Below the pieces are notes generated by a model. That model saw nothing but the letters and a program-made list of their open reading frames with translations. It had not been told where the DNA came from and searched no databases. From contig JAJEEV010000009.1 in assembly GCA_022820805.1 (NCBI GenBank), forward strand, positions 215,985 through 279,984: a stretch of 64,000 bases of DNA. Reading direction: 5' to 3'. Below are positions 8,850-17,551 of the stretch, one piece after another; the first letter of the stretch is position 1; the number at the start of each line of letters is the position of its first letter. Made by a program: the position numbers and the translations under genes. Source of the DNA: Acidimicrobiia bacterium. GTDB lineage: Bacteria > Actinomycetota > Acidimicrobiia > Acidimicrobiales > Aldehydirespiratoraceae.

Positions 8850-9744
8850 CCGGTCGCGGCGCCCGCGGTCGGGGCGCTCGGGGCCGGGTCGCTCGGGTCG
8901 CCCGGGACCAGGGCCGGGGTCGAAGGGTCGCTCGGGGCCGGGGCGGCCGGATCGCGGCGCCGGTTCCGCGAAGCCCCCGGATCGGGACCGCGGCGGCCTG
9001 GGCGGGGAGCAGGTGGAGGGGCGCCAGGCGGTTCGCGAGCTGCTGTTGGCGGGACGGCGAAGGACCCGGACGGTGCTGCTGGCCCGGGGTCTGGACCCGG
9101 CCCCGATCGTCGAGCACATCGTCGAGCTGGCTCGTGAGCAGCGCGCCAGCGTCCGGGAGGTGAGCCGCTCCGAGCTGGACGCCACCGCCCGCACCGAGGC
9201 GCCCCAGGGTGTGGTCGCCCTCGCTGACCCTCTGCCCGAGTCGGACCTGATCGATCTGGTCGAGGAGCCCGGCGCCGGAGCCGCGGGACGCGCCCCGTTC
9301 CTGCTGGTTCTCGACGGCATCACCGATCCGGGCAACTTCGGCGCGGTGCTACGCACTGCGGAGTGCGCCGGCGTGACCGGGATCGTGCTGCGGAGCCACC
9401 GCTCGGCCCGGATCACACCGACCGTGGCCAAGGCGGCCGCCGGCGCGGTGGAGCACCTGCCGTTCGCGGTGGTGGGCGGCATCCCCGCCGCGCTGCGCAC
9501 CTTGAGCAGCCGGGACGTGTGGACTGTCGGGCTCGATGCAGCGGGGCCACGGCCCCTACACGAGCTCGACCTGTCGGGTGAGGCGGTTGCTCTCGTGCTC
9601 GGATCCGAGGGCAAGGGCCTGTCGCGGCTCGTCGCTCAACGCTGCGATGTGCTGGCGTCGATCCCGCTGCGGGGGACGCTGGGTTCACTCAACGTATCCG
9701 CCGCCGCGGCGGTGGCCTGCTTCGAGATCGCCCGCCGCCGCTGA
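8836..9744 (+). CDS. rlmB: TrmH/SpoU-family 23S rRNA 2'-O-ribose methyltransferase (RlmB-type)
   Basis: A 302-residue SPOUT methylase predicted to use AdoMet to methylate the ribose of a 23S rRNA guanosine. An Arg/Gly/Pro-rich disordered tail (about residues 1-50) precedes the L30e-like RNA-binding domain that begins EGRQAVRELLLAG. The catalytic SPOUT domain has motif 1 LDGITDPGNFGAVLRTAE, motif 2 LVLGSEGKGLS and motif 3 IPLRGTLGSLNVSAAAAV, forming the trefoil knot. In many actinobacteria ispD, ispF, cysS and this gene are neighbours; cysS is missing here. The start overlaps ispF. Confidence 0.93.
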   Translation: MSRPSRSRRPRSGRSGPGRSGRPGPGPGSKGRSGPGRPDRGAGSAKPPDRDRGGLGGEQVEGRQAVRELLLAGRRRTRTVLLARGLDPAPIVEHIVELAREQRASVREVSRSELDATARTEAPQGVVALADPLPESDLIDLVEEPGAGAAGRAPFLLVLDGITDPGNFGAVLRTAECAGVTGIVLRSHRSARITPTVAKAAAGAVEHLPFAVVGGIPAALRTLSSRDVWTVGLDAAGPRPLHELDLSGEAVALVLGSEGKGLSRLVAQRCDVLASIPLRGTLGSLNVSAAAAVACFEIARRR

Positions 9745-9818
9745 CCCCTCCAGCCGCGTCTGGCTGTGTCGAGTCGCCGCTCGCCGGGTCTGGCTGCGTC
9801 TGACGACGGTCGGCTGGT

Positions 9819-11099
9819 CTAGCTGCCGCTGGCGATGTCGGCCAGCGCGGCGGCTGCCTCGGCGGGGCGACCTGCGATGATGCCGTCCACGCCCAGAGCG
9901 AGTAGGCCGGCGTAGAACTCGCGGGTCTCGACCACGTCGGTGCCGCTGAGCCACACCCACACCTCGAGGCCCTCGCTGTGCACCCTGTCGACGGTGTCGG
10001 CCGTCACCACCTCGATGCCCGCGTAGGTGAACGGCACCTGGATCACCGCTTGCTGCGGGCCCAGGGACTGTCCTTCCAGGAACCAGGCGACCAGCGTCGC
10101 CTCGCCGGGGGTGGTCGCCACCGAGGGGGCGAACCGGCTGAACGCCTCCAGCACCTCGTCGCTGAACGAGGCCACGATCACGGAGTCCTGGCGGCCCAGT
10201 TCGGTGATCTCGGCCGCCAGCACTTCGGCCGCGGCGATGCCGGACGCGGGATCCTCCTCGCCGGCGGCGTTGCGCTGGAGCTTGATCTCCACGTCGAGGA
10301 CGTGGTGGGGGAACCGCTGGGCCACCTCCCGGAACGTGGCCACCCTGAAGTCGTCGGGCCCGAAGCCCTCCGGCGGCTCGACCGCGCCGGTGCGCACGCC
10401 CCGGAACACGTAGTCGGAAGCCGGCAGGGTCTGGTCGCCCCACAGGCCGGCCACGAACCAGTGGGCGTTGTCGAGGGCCTGGATCTCCGCCAGCGTCAGC
10501 CCGGCCACCGGGCCGGTGGTCTCGGTGGTGCGGTCGACGGTGTCGTCGTGCTGGACGATCAGAGTGCCGTCGGCGGTCAGCATCACGTCGAGTTCGAGGA
10601 TGTCGGATCCGGCGAGCGCGGCCTGTGTGTAGGCGTAGATGGTGGAGTGCGGGTAGTCCTGATCACCGCCGGCATGGGCGATCACCAGAGGACGGTCGAG
10701 TTCGATCAGCGCTCCCAGCGTCGACGCCTCCGGCACAGGTATGGCGACGGTAGTGGTGGTCGGCGGTGCCTCGGTGGTGGTCGGCGGCGCCGACGTGGTG
10801 GCCGGGCTGGTGGCGGTGGCCGGGGTCGTGGTAGCCGGTGGGTCGGTGGTGGTCGTCGTGGCCGGCGCGGTCGTGGTCGCTGTCGCGGTGGTGGTGGGAG
10901 GGCTCGTCGTCGGGGCGGCCTCGCTGGAAGCGGTCGCTGCGGCGGTAGTCGCGGTCGCGGCATCCTCCGACGGCGCTGTCTCGCCGCCGGAGTCCCCGCA
11001 CCCCGCGGCTGCCAAGACCGTGACCGCGACAAGGCCGGCGATCAGCGACGCCCTCCGCCGCCGCCGGCCCGGAGCCGTACCCCCATCCGTTCCCACCAT
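9819..11099 (-). CDS. glycerophosphodiester phosphodiesterase-family lipoprotein
   Basis: A 426-residue exported protein. The N-terminus has five Arg residues, a hydrophobic core and lipobox LAAAGC with Cys34, so lipid anchoring is expected. A Thr/Pro/Ala-rich linker of about 80 residues follows. The GDPD domain starts with VIAHAGGDQDYPHST and carries ELDVMLTADGTLIVQHDDTVDRTT. Canonical enzymes have HRG and PEN; here Arg and the metal-binding Glu are replaced, so activity or metal site may differ. The frame is open up to 11300, but that extension is the 47-bp repeat and its spacer; ATG 11099 is chosen because it gives a proper signal peptide. Confidence 0.88.
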   Translation of the reverse strand: MVGTDGGTAPGRRRRRASLIAGLVAVTVLAAAGCGDSGGETAPSEDAATATTAAATASSEAAPTTSPPTTTATATTTAPATTTTTDPPATTTPATATSPATTSAPPTTTEAPPTTTTVAIPVPEASTLGALIELDRPLVIAHAGGDQDYPHSTIYAYTQAALAGSDILELDVMLTADGTLIVQHDDTVDRTTETTGPVAGLTLAEIQALDNAHWFVAGLWGDQTLPASDYVFRGVRTGAVEPPEGFGPDDFRVATFREVAQRFPHHVLDVEIKLQRNAAGEEDPASGIAAAEVLAAEITELGRQDSVIVASFSDEVLEAFSRFAPSVATTPGEATLVAWFLEGQSLGPQQAVIQVPFTYAGIEVVTADTVDRVHSEGLEVWVWLSGTDVVETREFYAGLLALGVDGIIAGRPAEAAAALADIASGS

Positions 11100-11121
11100 C
11101 CACGCCGACCCTACCTGACCG

Positions 11122-11168
11122 GAATTGGCGGTGTTTTGCACGGCTGGCGTGCGTTGTGCTGCCAATTC
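11122..11168 (+). repeat. 47-bp nested palindrome, copy 2
   Basis: GAATTGGCGGT...TGCTGCCAATTC, with inner stem GCACG/CGTGC around GCTGG. Same orientation as copies 1 and 3. It is the left end of the 206-bp composite element upstream of the GDPD gene. Confidence 0.92.
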
Positions 11169-11280
11169 GGGTGTCCGGCCGGCGGGTCCTGTCGTCGAGC
11201 CCGTTCGACCGATAGGGCTTCGCCCTATCGTCGGCCGTCCGGACTCGCCGCCACCCGCCGGCCTGATGCTCGGGGCTTCA

Positions 11281-11327
11281 GAATTGGCGGTGTTTTGCAC
11301 GGCTGGCGTGCGTTGTGCTGCCAGTTC
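11281..11327 (+). repeat. 47-bp nested palindrome, copy 3
   Basis: Differs from copy 2 in only one base (CCAGTTC for CCAATTC at the right arm). It is a direct repeat of copy 2 across a 112-base spacer and lies 85 bases before an SDR start. Confidence 0.92.
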
Positions 11328-11412
11328 GGCTGGCTGGGGGACGGGCGACGGCGGCGTCTGTCATGATGGCGGCGCATTGTGAGCCGGAGCGAGCACTGGG
11401 AGGACGTCGACC

Positions 11413-12210
11413 ATGCCGATGAGCACCGACCGCTTGACTGAACTGTTCGGACTGGAGGGCAAGACGGCTGTCGTCACCGGCGGGAGTCGCGGCATCGGCC
11501 GCATGATCGCCGGCGGCCTGCTCGACGCCGGCTGCCGTGTGATCATCTCGGCCCGCAAGGCCGATCAACTCACCGAGGCCGCCGGGGCGTTGTCGGCCCG
11601 CGGCCCGTGCGAGGCCGTGCAGGCCGACCTGTCCACGCCGGAGGGCTGCCAGGCGCTGGCCGCCACCGTGCGGGAGCGGGTGGACTCGCTGGACGTCCTG
11701 GTGAACAACGCCGGGGCGAGCTGGGGGGCGCCGCTGGACGAGTTCCCGGTGCACGGCTGGGACAAGGTGATGGACACCAACGTGAGGGGCCCGTTCCTGC
11801 TCACCCAGCAGCTGCTGGACCTGCTGCGGGCGGCGGCCAGCGCCGGGGATCCGGCCAGGGTGGTCAACGTCGCCTCGGTCGACGGCCTGAAGGTGCCCGA
11901 CATGGAGACTTACTCGTACTCGGCGTCGAAGGCCGGGATCATCCACCTCACCCGGCATCTGGCCAAACGGCTGGCGCCCGAACACATCACCGTCAACGCC
12001 ATCGCACCGGGCCCGTTCGACTCGAAGATGATGGCGTTCATCCTCGACAACCCCAAGGCCCGGAGCGCGCTGGCGGACCAGGTTCCGCTGGGACGGATCG
12101 GTGAGCCCGACGACATGGCCGGCGCCGCCGTCTACCTGGCGTCGCGGGCCGGGTCGTACATCACCGGCGTCACCGTGCCCGTAGCCGGAGGCATCGCCTT
12201 CGCCGACTGA
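11413..12210 (+). CDS. SDR-family oxidoreductase
   Basis: A 265-residue classical SDR. The cofactor motif is VTGGSRGIGRM, with the NNAGASWGAPLDE segment, Ser in VVNVASVDG and catalytic Tyr169/Lys173 in YSASK. The ending YITGVTVPVAGGIAFAD is typical of 3-oxoacyl reductase and sorbitol/gluconate-type SDRs, though the substrate is not defined. It stands alone: repeats precede it and a 100-base gap follows. ATG 11413 is preceded by CTGGGAGGACG, a good ribosome-binding site. Confidence 0.92.
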   Translation: MPMSTDRLTELFGLEGKTAVVTGGSRGIGRMIAGGLLDAGCRVIISARKADQLTEAAGALSARGPCEAVQADLSTPEGCQALAATVRERVDSLDVLVNNAGASWGAPLDEFPVHGWDKVMDTNVRGPFLLTQQLLDLLRAAASAGDPARVVNVASVDGLKVPDMETYSYSASKAGIIHLTRHLAKRLAPEHITVNAIAPGPFDSKMMAFILDNPKARSALADQVPLGRIGEPDDMAGAAVYLASRAGSYITGVTVPVAGGIAFAD

Positions 12211-12310
12211 CCCGCCCGCGCCGGTCGCGCCGTCAGCCACCGGGCTGGCGGGCACGACCTGCTGTCAGTATCCGCGCACGACGGCTGACGGCGATGGCAT
12301 ACTCGGGCCG

Positions 12311-12571
12311 ATGGTTCCCGACCCGGTCATCGAGCGCCTGGAAGCGGCCTTCGAACGTCGCCGCGCCAAGATGCTGAAGGACCACGAGGGCGAGTGGGCT
12401 CTCATGATCTACCGTCGCGTCAGCGAACCGACGTCATTCTTCGACACACAGAGCGAAGCAGTGCGGGCGGGTTTCAGAAGGGCGCGAGGTCAGCGCTTCC
12501 TCGTGAAGCAGGTGCTGCAGCAGGACCGCGAGATCTTCATTCCCTGGCTGCAGCTTGTCGACCAGTCCTGA
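12311..12571 (+). CDS. small hypothetical protein upstream of a retropepsin-like gene
   Basis: An 86-residue hydrophilic protein with no recognised domain. It is rich in Arg/Glu, helical near the start (VIERLEAAFERRRAK) and has the ending IFIPWLQLVDQS. Its last 17 bases overlap the TTG start of the next gene, so the two are translated together. Small proteins of this size are often found ahead of clan-AA aspartic protease genes, which suggests a functional pair, but no function is known. Codon use and lower G+C at 12400-12500 differ slightly from the flanking metabolic genes. Confidence 0.6.
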   Translation: MVPDPVIERLEAAFERRRAKMLKDHEGEWALMIYRRVSEPTSFFDTQSEAVRAGFRRARGQRFLVKQVLQQDREIFIPWLQLVDQS

Positions 12572-13025
12572 CGAGTTCCGGTACGCCCGTCTAGAGGGCC
12601 GTATCGAGGCATCGGCCGGTGCCTTGGTCCCAGTCGAGGTCGGCGTGCCCCGCTACGAGGTCGAGCAGTTCCATGAGGAGGCCAGGGAGGTACCGCTTCC
12701 GCGGCGGGGAGTCGGCAGGATCGACTCTGCGGCAGACGTGTCATGCGTCAAAGTGGAGATAGTCGAGTACCTCCGAGTCCCACAGATCGGCACGCAACTC
12801 GTGAACACAGCAGCGGGATCAGTGCAGCGCGGCGTCTACCCAATAACCGTGACGATGGGCTGGAACTCGGCGAGTCCGCCCGATGCCATCGATCTTCAAG
12901 TGATCGCCATGGGTATCCGAGACGTGGACATGCTTGTCGGGCGCGACGTGCTCCGTCTCGGCGAACTTGTCTGGTACGGCCCCGACGCACGGTTCGAGTG
13001 GGTGTTGCCTAGCGGTCGTGGTTGA
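12555..13025 (+). CDS. retropepsin-like (clan AA) aspartic protease domain protein
   Basis: A 156-residue protein starting with TTG. The layout matches single-domain bacterial retropepsin-like proteins: a first strand ending in an active-site-like IDSAADVSCV (about residues 56-65), a middle sheet (YPITVTMGW), and the family's late motif VDMLVGRDVL with a glycine-rich turn. The expected catalytic triplet D-T-G-A is D-S-A-A here, so the enzyme may be altered or inactive. No signal peptide or membrane segment. It overlaps the preceding small gene. The call rests on motif order, not on a search. Confidence 0.55.
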   Translation: MSTSPDEFRYARLEGRIEASAGALVPVEVGVPRYEVEQFHEEAREVPLPRRGVGRIDSAADVSCVKVEIVEYLRVPQIGTQLVNTAAGSVQRGVYPITVTMGWNSASPPDAIDLQVIAMGIRDVDMLVGRDVLRLGELVWYGPDARFEWVLPSGRG

Positions 13026-13126
13026 CTGATGCTCACCACCGACGCTCGGCCGCTGACCGGGACTGACCGAGCGCAACCGGAAGGATCAAGACGATGAAGC
13101 TGGGGTTGACCCCCGGCCGGACACCG

Positions 13127-13173
13127 GAATTGGCAGTGAAACGCACGCTAGCCGTGCAAAATGCTGCCAATTC
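13127..13173 (-). repeat. 47-bp nested palindrome, copy 4
   Basis: Reverse orientation relative to copies 1-3. Arms GAATTGGCAG and CTGCCAATTC, inner stem GCACG-CTAGC-CGTGC. It sits in the 189-base gap between two converging genes, 41 bases past the stop of the IMPDH/GMPR-like gene. Confidence 0.92.
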
Positions 13174-13214
13174 GCCGGGTGGAGGGGGCGGCGGAAGGGG
13201 GCGGAAGGGGCGCG

Positions 13215-14276
13215 CTAGCGGGTGGTGAAGGTGGCGTGGGGCAGGCTCTCGACCACGCCCTGAGGGGTGACGGCCATGAACTCCGCCAGCTCCCAGAACT
13301 CCCGCAGCGTGCTGGCGTTGGTGTAGCTCATGGCGCTGCGGAGGCCGGCCATCAGCTGGTGCACGAGCTTGGCGACCTCGCCCTTGTAGGGCACGGTGCC
13401 CTCGACGCCCTCGGGGGCACGGTACGACAGGTACTCCTCGTCGAGGTCCTCGCCGGCCCGGTCGGCCCGGGCCTGGACCGCCTCGAAGCTGGCCATGCCC
13501 CGGATGCGCTTCTGGAGTCCCGCCGAGCCCTGCTCCACCTCGCCGGGACTCTCCTTGGTGCCGGCCAGCATGCTGCCGACCATCACCGTGGACGCGCCCG
13601 CGGCCAGTGCCTTGGCGATATCGCCCGAGCTGCGGATCCCGCCGTCGGCTATGACGGGCACACCGACCGGGGCCACGTCGGCAATGGCGGTCAGCTGGGG
13701 CACGCCGACACCGGCCACGGTCCGGGTGGTGCAGACCCCGCCCGGGCCGACTCCCACCTTCACGGCGTCGGCCCCGGCGTCGGCAAGGTCGGCGGCGCCG
13801 TCGTAGGTGGCGACGTTGCCGGCCACCACGTCGATGTCGGCGAAATGGTCCTTGAGGGCCCGCACCCCGTCGATGGCGTGGTCCGAATGGCCGTGGGCGA
13901 TGTCGAGCACCAGCGCGTCGGCGCCTGCGGCCACCAGGGACTTCGCCCGCTCGAGCATGTCGCGGTCAGTTCCCACCGCGGCGCCGACAACCAGATCGGC
14001 GCCGGCGTCCTTCACCATGTCGATCTGATCGGCCTGGGCGCCGATGGGCATGAAGCGGTGCACGATCCCGATCCCGCCGAGGCGGGCCATGGCCACAGCC
14101 ATCTCGTGCTCGCAGACCGTGTCCATGTTGGCGGCTACCACCGGGATGCCCAGCTGGATGCGCCTCGACAGCCGGGTGCAGACCGACACGTCCTGGCGGG
14201 ACCTGATCGCGGACCGCCTAGGGACGATCAGCACGTCGTCGAAGGTGAGTCCCGTGCGGATCTGTCCCAATCCCAT
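13215..14276 (-). CDS. IMP dehydrogenase/GMP reductase-family protein without CBS domains
   Basis: A 353-residue TIM-barrel enzyme. It has [10 protein letters not shown] at residues 11-20, the nucleotide-binding VVAANMDTV, and the catalytic loop [11 protein letters not shown] with Cys182. The phosphate-binding region is [12 protein letters not shown] and [20 protein letters not shown] normally carries a CBS pair of about 120 residues after residue 95; here the barrel runs on without it. That length matches GMP reductase, while the local sequence is more IMPDH/GuaB1-like, so the direction of the reaction (IMP to XMP, or GMP to IMP) is unsettled. Stands alone on the minus strand. Confidence 0.88.
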   Translation of the reverse strand: MGLGQIRTGLTFDDVLIVPRRSAIRSRQDVSVCTRLSRRIQLGIPVVAANMDTVCEHEMAVAMARLGGIGIVHRFMPIGAQADQIDMVKDAGADLVVGAAVGTDRDMLERAKSLVAAGADALVLDIAHGHSDHAIDGVRALKDHFADIDVVAGNVATYDGAADLADAGADAVKVGVGPGGVCTTRTVAGVGVPQLTAIADVAPVGVPVIADGGIRSSGDIAKALAAGASTVMVGSMLAGTKESPGEVEQGSAGLQKRIRGMASFEAVQARADRAGEDLDEEYLSYRAPEGVEGTVPYKGEVAKLVHQLMAGLRSAMSYTNASTLREFWELAEFMAVTPQGVVESLPHATFTTR

Positions 14277-14350
14277 GACGTCGCCAACCTACAGCACGCG
14301 GTCGACCCTGGCCGGCAGGGCGAGGCCCCGATCGTGCTCGAGCGAGTTGC

Positions 14351-14641
14351 TCAGTCGACCGAGATCTGGGCCATCAGGCTGGCCCGCTGCTCGTCGAAGG
14401 TCTCAAGGTCGAGCTGCCCGTCGTCGTAGCGACGGTGCAGATCCTCCACCTTGGCCATGATCTCGTCGTTGCTCAGCGTCGGAGCGTTCGATGGGGCGTC
14501 GGCATCCTCGTCGTCCGGGCGGCCGTGCTCCAGTTCGAACAGCTCGCCCCGCCCGAGGCGCTTCTGGCGCTTGGCCTCGGCTCGGGCCTTCTTGGCCATG
14601 TCGCGCTGGCGCTTGGCGAAGCTGGATCGTCCGGTTGCCAT
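14351..14641 (-). CDS. small basic protein with SHOCT-like C-terminus
   Basis: A 96-residue cytosolic protein. The first 30 residues are strongly basic and helical ([19 protein letters not shown]), suggesting nucleic-acid or membrane-surface contact. The end, [19 protein letters not shown] and the [14 protein letters not shown] segment, resembles the SHOCT short C-terminal helix pair. Start ATG 14641 rather than 14692, because the extra 17 codons are not basic and lack a ribosome site. Function unknown. A 170-base gap separates it from the divergent P450 gene. Confidence 0.7.
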   Translation of the reverse strand: MATGRSSFAKRQRDMAKKARAEAKRQKRLGRGELFELEHGRPDDEDADAPSNAPTLSNDEIMAKVEDLHRRYDDGQLDLETFDEQRASLMAQISVD

Positions 14642-14811
14642 CGTGATCAGCCTCCGTGGATCGCTTGCGGTCCTCGAAGAGGCGGGGACCATCGAACGAG
14701 GGTAACGAGTGAGCAGCCCAATTCATCCCCGGCCGGACGGCCCGGCCGTCACTACCATGCCGTCAGCGGCCGTGCCGCGCCCGTACCGTCGGCGCTCGCG
14801 GCCCCCGACCG

Positions 14812-16029
14812 ATGACCGACACCGCCGCCGACATCTACTCCCCCGACGCCTACGTGGACGGCCCGCCGCACGACACCTTCAGCCGCCTGCGCCGCGAGCA
14901 GCCCGTCTGCTGGCAGGAGGTGCCCGATCAGGCCGGCTACTGGGCGGTCCTGCGCCACTCCGACGTGGTCCATGTGGCCCGCCATCCAGAGCTGTTCTCG
15001 GCCACCGAGGGCGGGGTGGTGATCGAGGACCTCGAACCGGCCAGCCTCGAAGCCATGCGCGACATGCTCCTGGCCATGGACCCGCCCCGCCACACCGCCT
15101 ACCGCAAGCCGGTCTCGCCGGAGTTCAAGGCCAGGGTGATCGGGCGGCTCGAGGAGCGCATCCGGGCCATCACCACCGCCATCCTGGACCCGATCCAATC
15201 TCAGGCCATCGCAGGAGCGGGGGTCGAGGTGGAGTTCGTCCACGACGTGTGCGCCCAGCTGCCGGGTGCGGTGGTGGGCCAGCTGCTGGGACTGCCCCGC
15301 GAGGACTGGCCCGCGATCCACGCCATGGCCGAACGCAACTCCGGAGGCCAGGACCCCGACATCGCCGACCCGTCCGAGCGAGGATCCTCGAGCGTGGAGA
15401 TGGCGATGTACGCGATGGGCTTCGCGGCTCGCCGTCGCACCATGCCCGTTCAGGAGGACCTCACCGACGTGCTGCTCGGCAGCCGCTTCGACGGCCGCCT
15501 GATGACCGACATCGACTTCGGCCGCTTCTTCGTTCAACTCGTGACAGCCGGCAACGACACCACCCGCACCATGCTGTCCAGCGGGCTGCTGGCGCTGGTG
15601 CAGCACCCTGCGCAGATGGCGGAGGTTCGGCGACATCCGGAGGCGATACCAGGCATGGTCGAGGAGGTGCTTCGCTGGGCCAACCCCCTGCACTACTTCA
15701 GGCGCACGGCGATGGCCGACACCGAGATCGCGGGCCAGCCGATCGCGGCGGGCGACAAGGTGGCGATGGTCTACACGTCGGCCAACCGGGACGAGACGGT
15801 GTTCGAGGATCCCCATTCCTTCGACATCGCCCGAAACCCGAACCCGCACCTGTCCTTCGGGATCGGCACCCACTTCTGCCTGGGCGTGCATCTGGCCCGG
15901 CTTGAGGGACGGGTGTTCTTCGAGGAGCTGCTGGCCCGCTTCGGGAGCATAGAACTCGCAGGCGAGCCGAGACGCCAGCGCTCCAACCTCAACAACGCGC
16001 TCAAGTCCCTCCCCGTCCGCCTCGCCTGA
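14812..16029 (+). CDS. cytochrome P450
   Basis: A 405-residue soluble bacterial P450. The I-helix oxygen-activation segment is AGNDTTR (residues 246-252; Asn in place of the usual second Gly/Ala). The K-helix ExxR is EEVLR, and the heme loop is FGIGTHFCLG with the thiolate Cys356. Bacterial three-component P450s need separate ferredoxin and reductase; none is next to it. Acyl-CoA dehydrogenase and nitronate monooxygenase genes downstream hint at lipid or steroid catabolism, but no substrate is defined. The start ATG is the first residue of a normal P450 N-terminus. Confidence 0.95.
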   Translation: MTDTAADIYSPDAYVDGPPHDTFSRLRREQPVCWQEVPDQAGYWAVLRHSDVVHVARHPELFSATEGGVVIEDLEPASLEAMRDMLLAMDPPRHTAYRKPVSPEFKARVIGRLEERIRAITTAILDPIQSQAIAGAGVEVEFVHDVCAQLPGAVVGQLLGLPREDWPAIHAMAERNSGGQDPDIADPSERGSSSVEMAMYAMGFAARRRTMPVQEDLTDVLLGSRFDGRLMTDIDFGRFFVQLVTAGNDTTRTMLSSGLLALVQHPAQMAEVRRHPEAIPGMVEEVLRWANPLHYFRRTAMADTEIAGQPIAAGDKVAMVYTSANRDETVFEDPHSFDIARNPNPHLSFGIGTHFCLGVHLARLEGRVFFEELLARFGSIELAGEPRRQRSNLNNALKSLPVRLA

Positions 16030-16046
16030 CAGCCCGGTCCATCCCG

Positions 16047-16093
16047 CAATTGGCAGCAGAACGCACGCCACCCGTGCAAAACGCTGCCAATTT
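16047..16093 (-). repeat. 47-bp nested palindrome, copy 5
   Basis: Left member of the second composite element. The left arm begins CAATTGGCAGC (one change) and the right arm ends GCTGCCAATTT. It begins 17 bases after the P450 stop. Confidence 0.9.
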
Positions 16094-16206
16094 CGAAGCA
16101 TCGAGCACCAGGCCGGGGGGTGGCGGTGAGTCCGGGCGACCGACGATAGGGCGAAGCCCTGTCGGTCGAACGGGCTCGACGACAGGACCCGCCGGCCGGA
16201 CGACCC

Positions 16207-16253
16207 GAATTGGCAGCAGAACGCACGCCACCCGTGCAAAACGCTGCCAGTTC
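16207..16253 (-). repeat. 47-bp nested palindrome, copy 6
   Basis: GAATTGGCAGC...GCTGCCAGTTC; its inner 37 bases are the same as in copy 5. It ends 65 bases before the acyl-CoA dehydrogenase start. Confidence 0.92.
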
Positions 16254-16318
16254 GTCAGCGGGCCGTGTCCGCCTCCGGTTGTGAGGGGGCGTTGATCAGG
16301 CGAGAGTAAGAATCGCTC

Positions 16319-17551
16319 ATGGACTTCGACCTTCCCCCGCACGACGACCCCCGCCGGGCCGCGGTGAGGAACTGGCTGGCCGACCACCCGAACCCGACGG
16401 GCCGGCAGCTGGCGGAGGCCGGGTATGTGGTGCCTCACTGGCCCCGGCCCTGGGGGCTGGAGGCCGACGGCCTGCACCAGATGGTCATCGACGAGGAGCT
16501 GGCCGCGGCCGGCGTCAAGCGTCCCGAGAACCTGATCGGCATCGGCTGGGCCGCGCCCACGATCCTCGTGGCCGGCTCCGACGAGCAGAAGGACCGCTAC
16601 CTGTGGCCGATCTTCAGCGGCGAGGAGTACTGGTGCCAGCTCTTCAGCGAGCCCGACTCCGGATCCGATCTGGCCTCGCTGTCCACCCGGGCGGTGCGGG
16701 ACGGCGACACCTACGTGGTGTGCGGCTCCAAGATCTGGTCCAGCGGGGCCCACTACAGCAGGTTCGGGATCCTCATCGCCCGCACCGACCCTGACCTGCC
16801 CAAACACCGGGGCATCTCCTACTTCATCTGCCCGATGGACGCTCCCGGCGTGACGCTGCGGCCCATCGAGGACATGACCACCGCCCATTCGTTCAACCAG
16901 GTCTTCTTCGACGATGTGCGCCTGCCGGCGAGCCTGCGGGTGGGCGCCGAGGGTGACGGCTGGCGGCTGGCCAAGGTCACGCTGGCCAACGAGCGGGTCG
17001 GGCTGTCGTCGGGCGGGGTGCTCTGGAGCCTGGGCCCGACCGCCCAGAAGCTGATCGAGCTGGTCCGGGACGGCGGCGGGGCGTCGGATCCGGTGCTGCG
17101 GGACCGTCTGGCTGCCGCCTATTGCGAGGCCGAGGTGCTGCGACTCAACCAGTTGCGCACGTTGAGTGCCCGGCTCGCGGGGCGGACGCCCGGGCCGGAG
17201 GCGTCGATCCAGAAGATCATGTCCGACGACCACGGCCAGACGGTGATGGAGCTGGCCGCGGCCACCGTGGGGACGGCGGGGATGCTGACGGGGTCGGGGC
17301 CGGCCGGGGAGATTCCCAAGTCGATGCAGTCCGGCGCCACCGAGGTCAACTTCCCCAGAGGGGGCGGCCAGTTCCCCGACGTCGATCCGATCTGGCACTA
17401 CGGCCTGCTGTTCTCGCCGGCGCTCACGCTGGGCGGCGGCACGTTCGCGGTCCAGCGCAATATCGTGGCCGAACACGTTCTCGGCCTTCCCCGCGAGCCC
17501 AACGTGGAGGCTGGCCTCACGTGGAGTGAGACGCAGAGGAGGCGCCCGTGA
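16319..17551 (+). CDS. acyl-CoA dehydrogenase family protein
   Basis: A 410-residue flavoenzyme. FAD/acyl-CoA binding motifs are QLFSEPDSGSDLASL, then KIWSSGAHYSRFGILIART, FNQVFFDDVRLPASL and a C-terminal helix bundle with SIQKIMSDDHGQTVMELA. This pattern suits the mycobacterial FadE17-like group. The usual catalytic Glu position near the C-terminal end is not assigned with confidence. Its stop overlaps the GTG of the next gene by four bases (GTGA), so the pair is an operon. Likely oxidises a CoA thioester in lipid, steroid-ring or branched-chain catabolism; substrate unknown. Confidence 0.93.
   Translation: MDFDLPPHDDPRRAAVRNWLADHPNPTGRQLAEAGYVVPHWPRPWGLEADGLHQMVIDEELAAAGVKRPENLIGIGWAAPTILVAGSDEQKDRYLWPIFSGEEYWCQLFSEPDSGSDLASLSTRAVRDGDTYVVCGSKIWSSGAHYSRFGILIARTDPDLPKHRGISYFICPMDAPGVTLRPIEDMTTAHSFNQVFFDDVRLPASLRVGAEGDGWRLAKVTLANERVGLSSGGVLWSLGPTAQKLIELVRDGGGASDPVLRDRLAAAYCEAEVLRLNQLRTLSARLAGRTPGPEASIQKIMSDDHGQTVMELAAATVGTAGMLTGSGPAGEIPKSMQSGATEVNFPRGGGQFPDVDPIWHYGLLFSPALTLGGGTFAVQRNIVAEHVLGLPREPNVEAGLTWSETQRRRP

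Larger units (their letters stand above)
11122..11327 (+). repeat. 206-bp composite element (47-112-47), copy A
   Basis: Two direct copies of the 47-bp palindrome bracket a 112-base spacer. The spacer holds a perfect 9-bp hairpin CGATAGGGC-TTC-GCCCTATCG at 11210-11230. The whole unit reappears reverse-complemented at 16047-16253, with the spacers about nine-tenths identical. It fills most of the 313-base gap between two divergently transcribed genes (GDPD start 11099, SDR start 11413). No coding sense is credible for it. Confidence 0.9.
16047..16253 (-). repeat. 207-bp composite element (47-113-47), copy B
   Basis: Reverse complement of the composite at 11122-11327. Two 47-bp palindromes flank a 113-base spacer carrying the hairpin CGATAGGGC-GAA-GCCCTGTCG at 16144-16164, with one G-T pair against copy A. 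It fills the gap between two co-oriented genes. Confidence 0.9.

Noticed and set aside
10741..11118. Val/Gly-rich open frame on the plus strand opposite the GDPD linker
   Set aside because: It is the antisense of a Thr/Pro/Ala low-complexity linker and has no ribosome site or domain.
11122..16253. CRISPR array, because of regularly sized repeats
   Set aside because: Copies are scattered, occur in both orientations, and the spacers between paired copies are the same sequence rather than unique; no cas genes.
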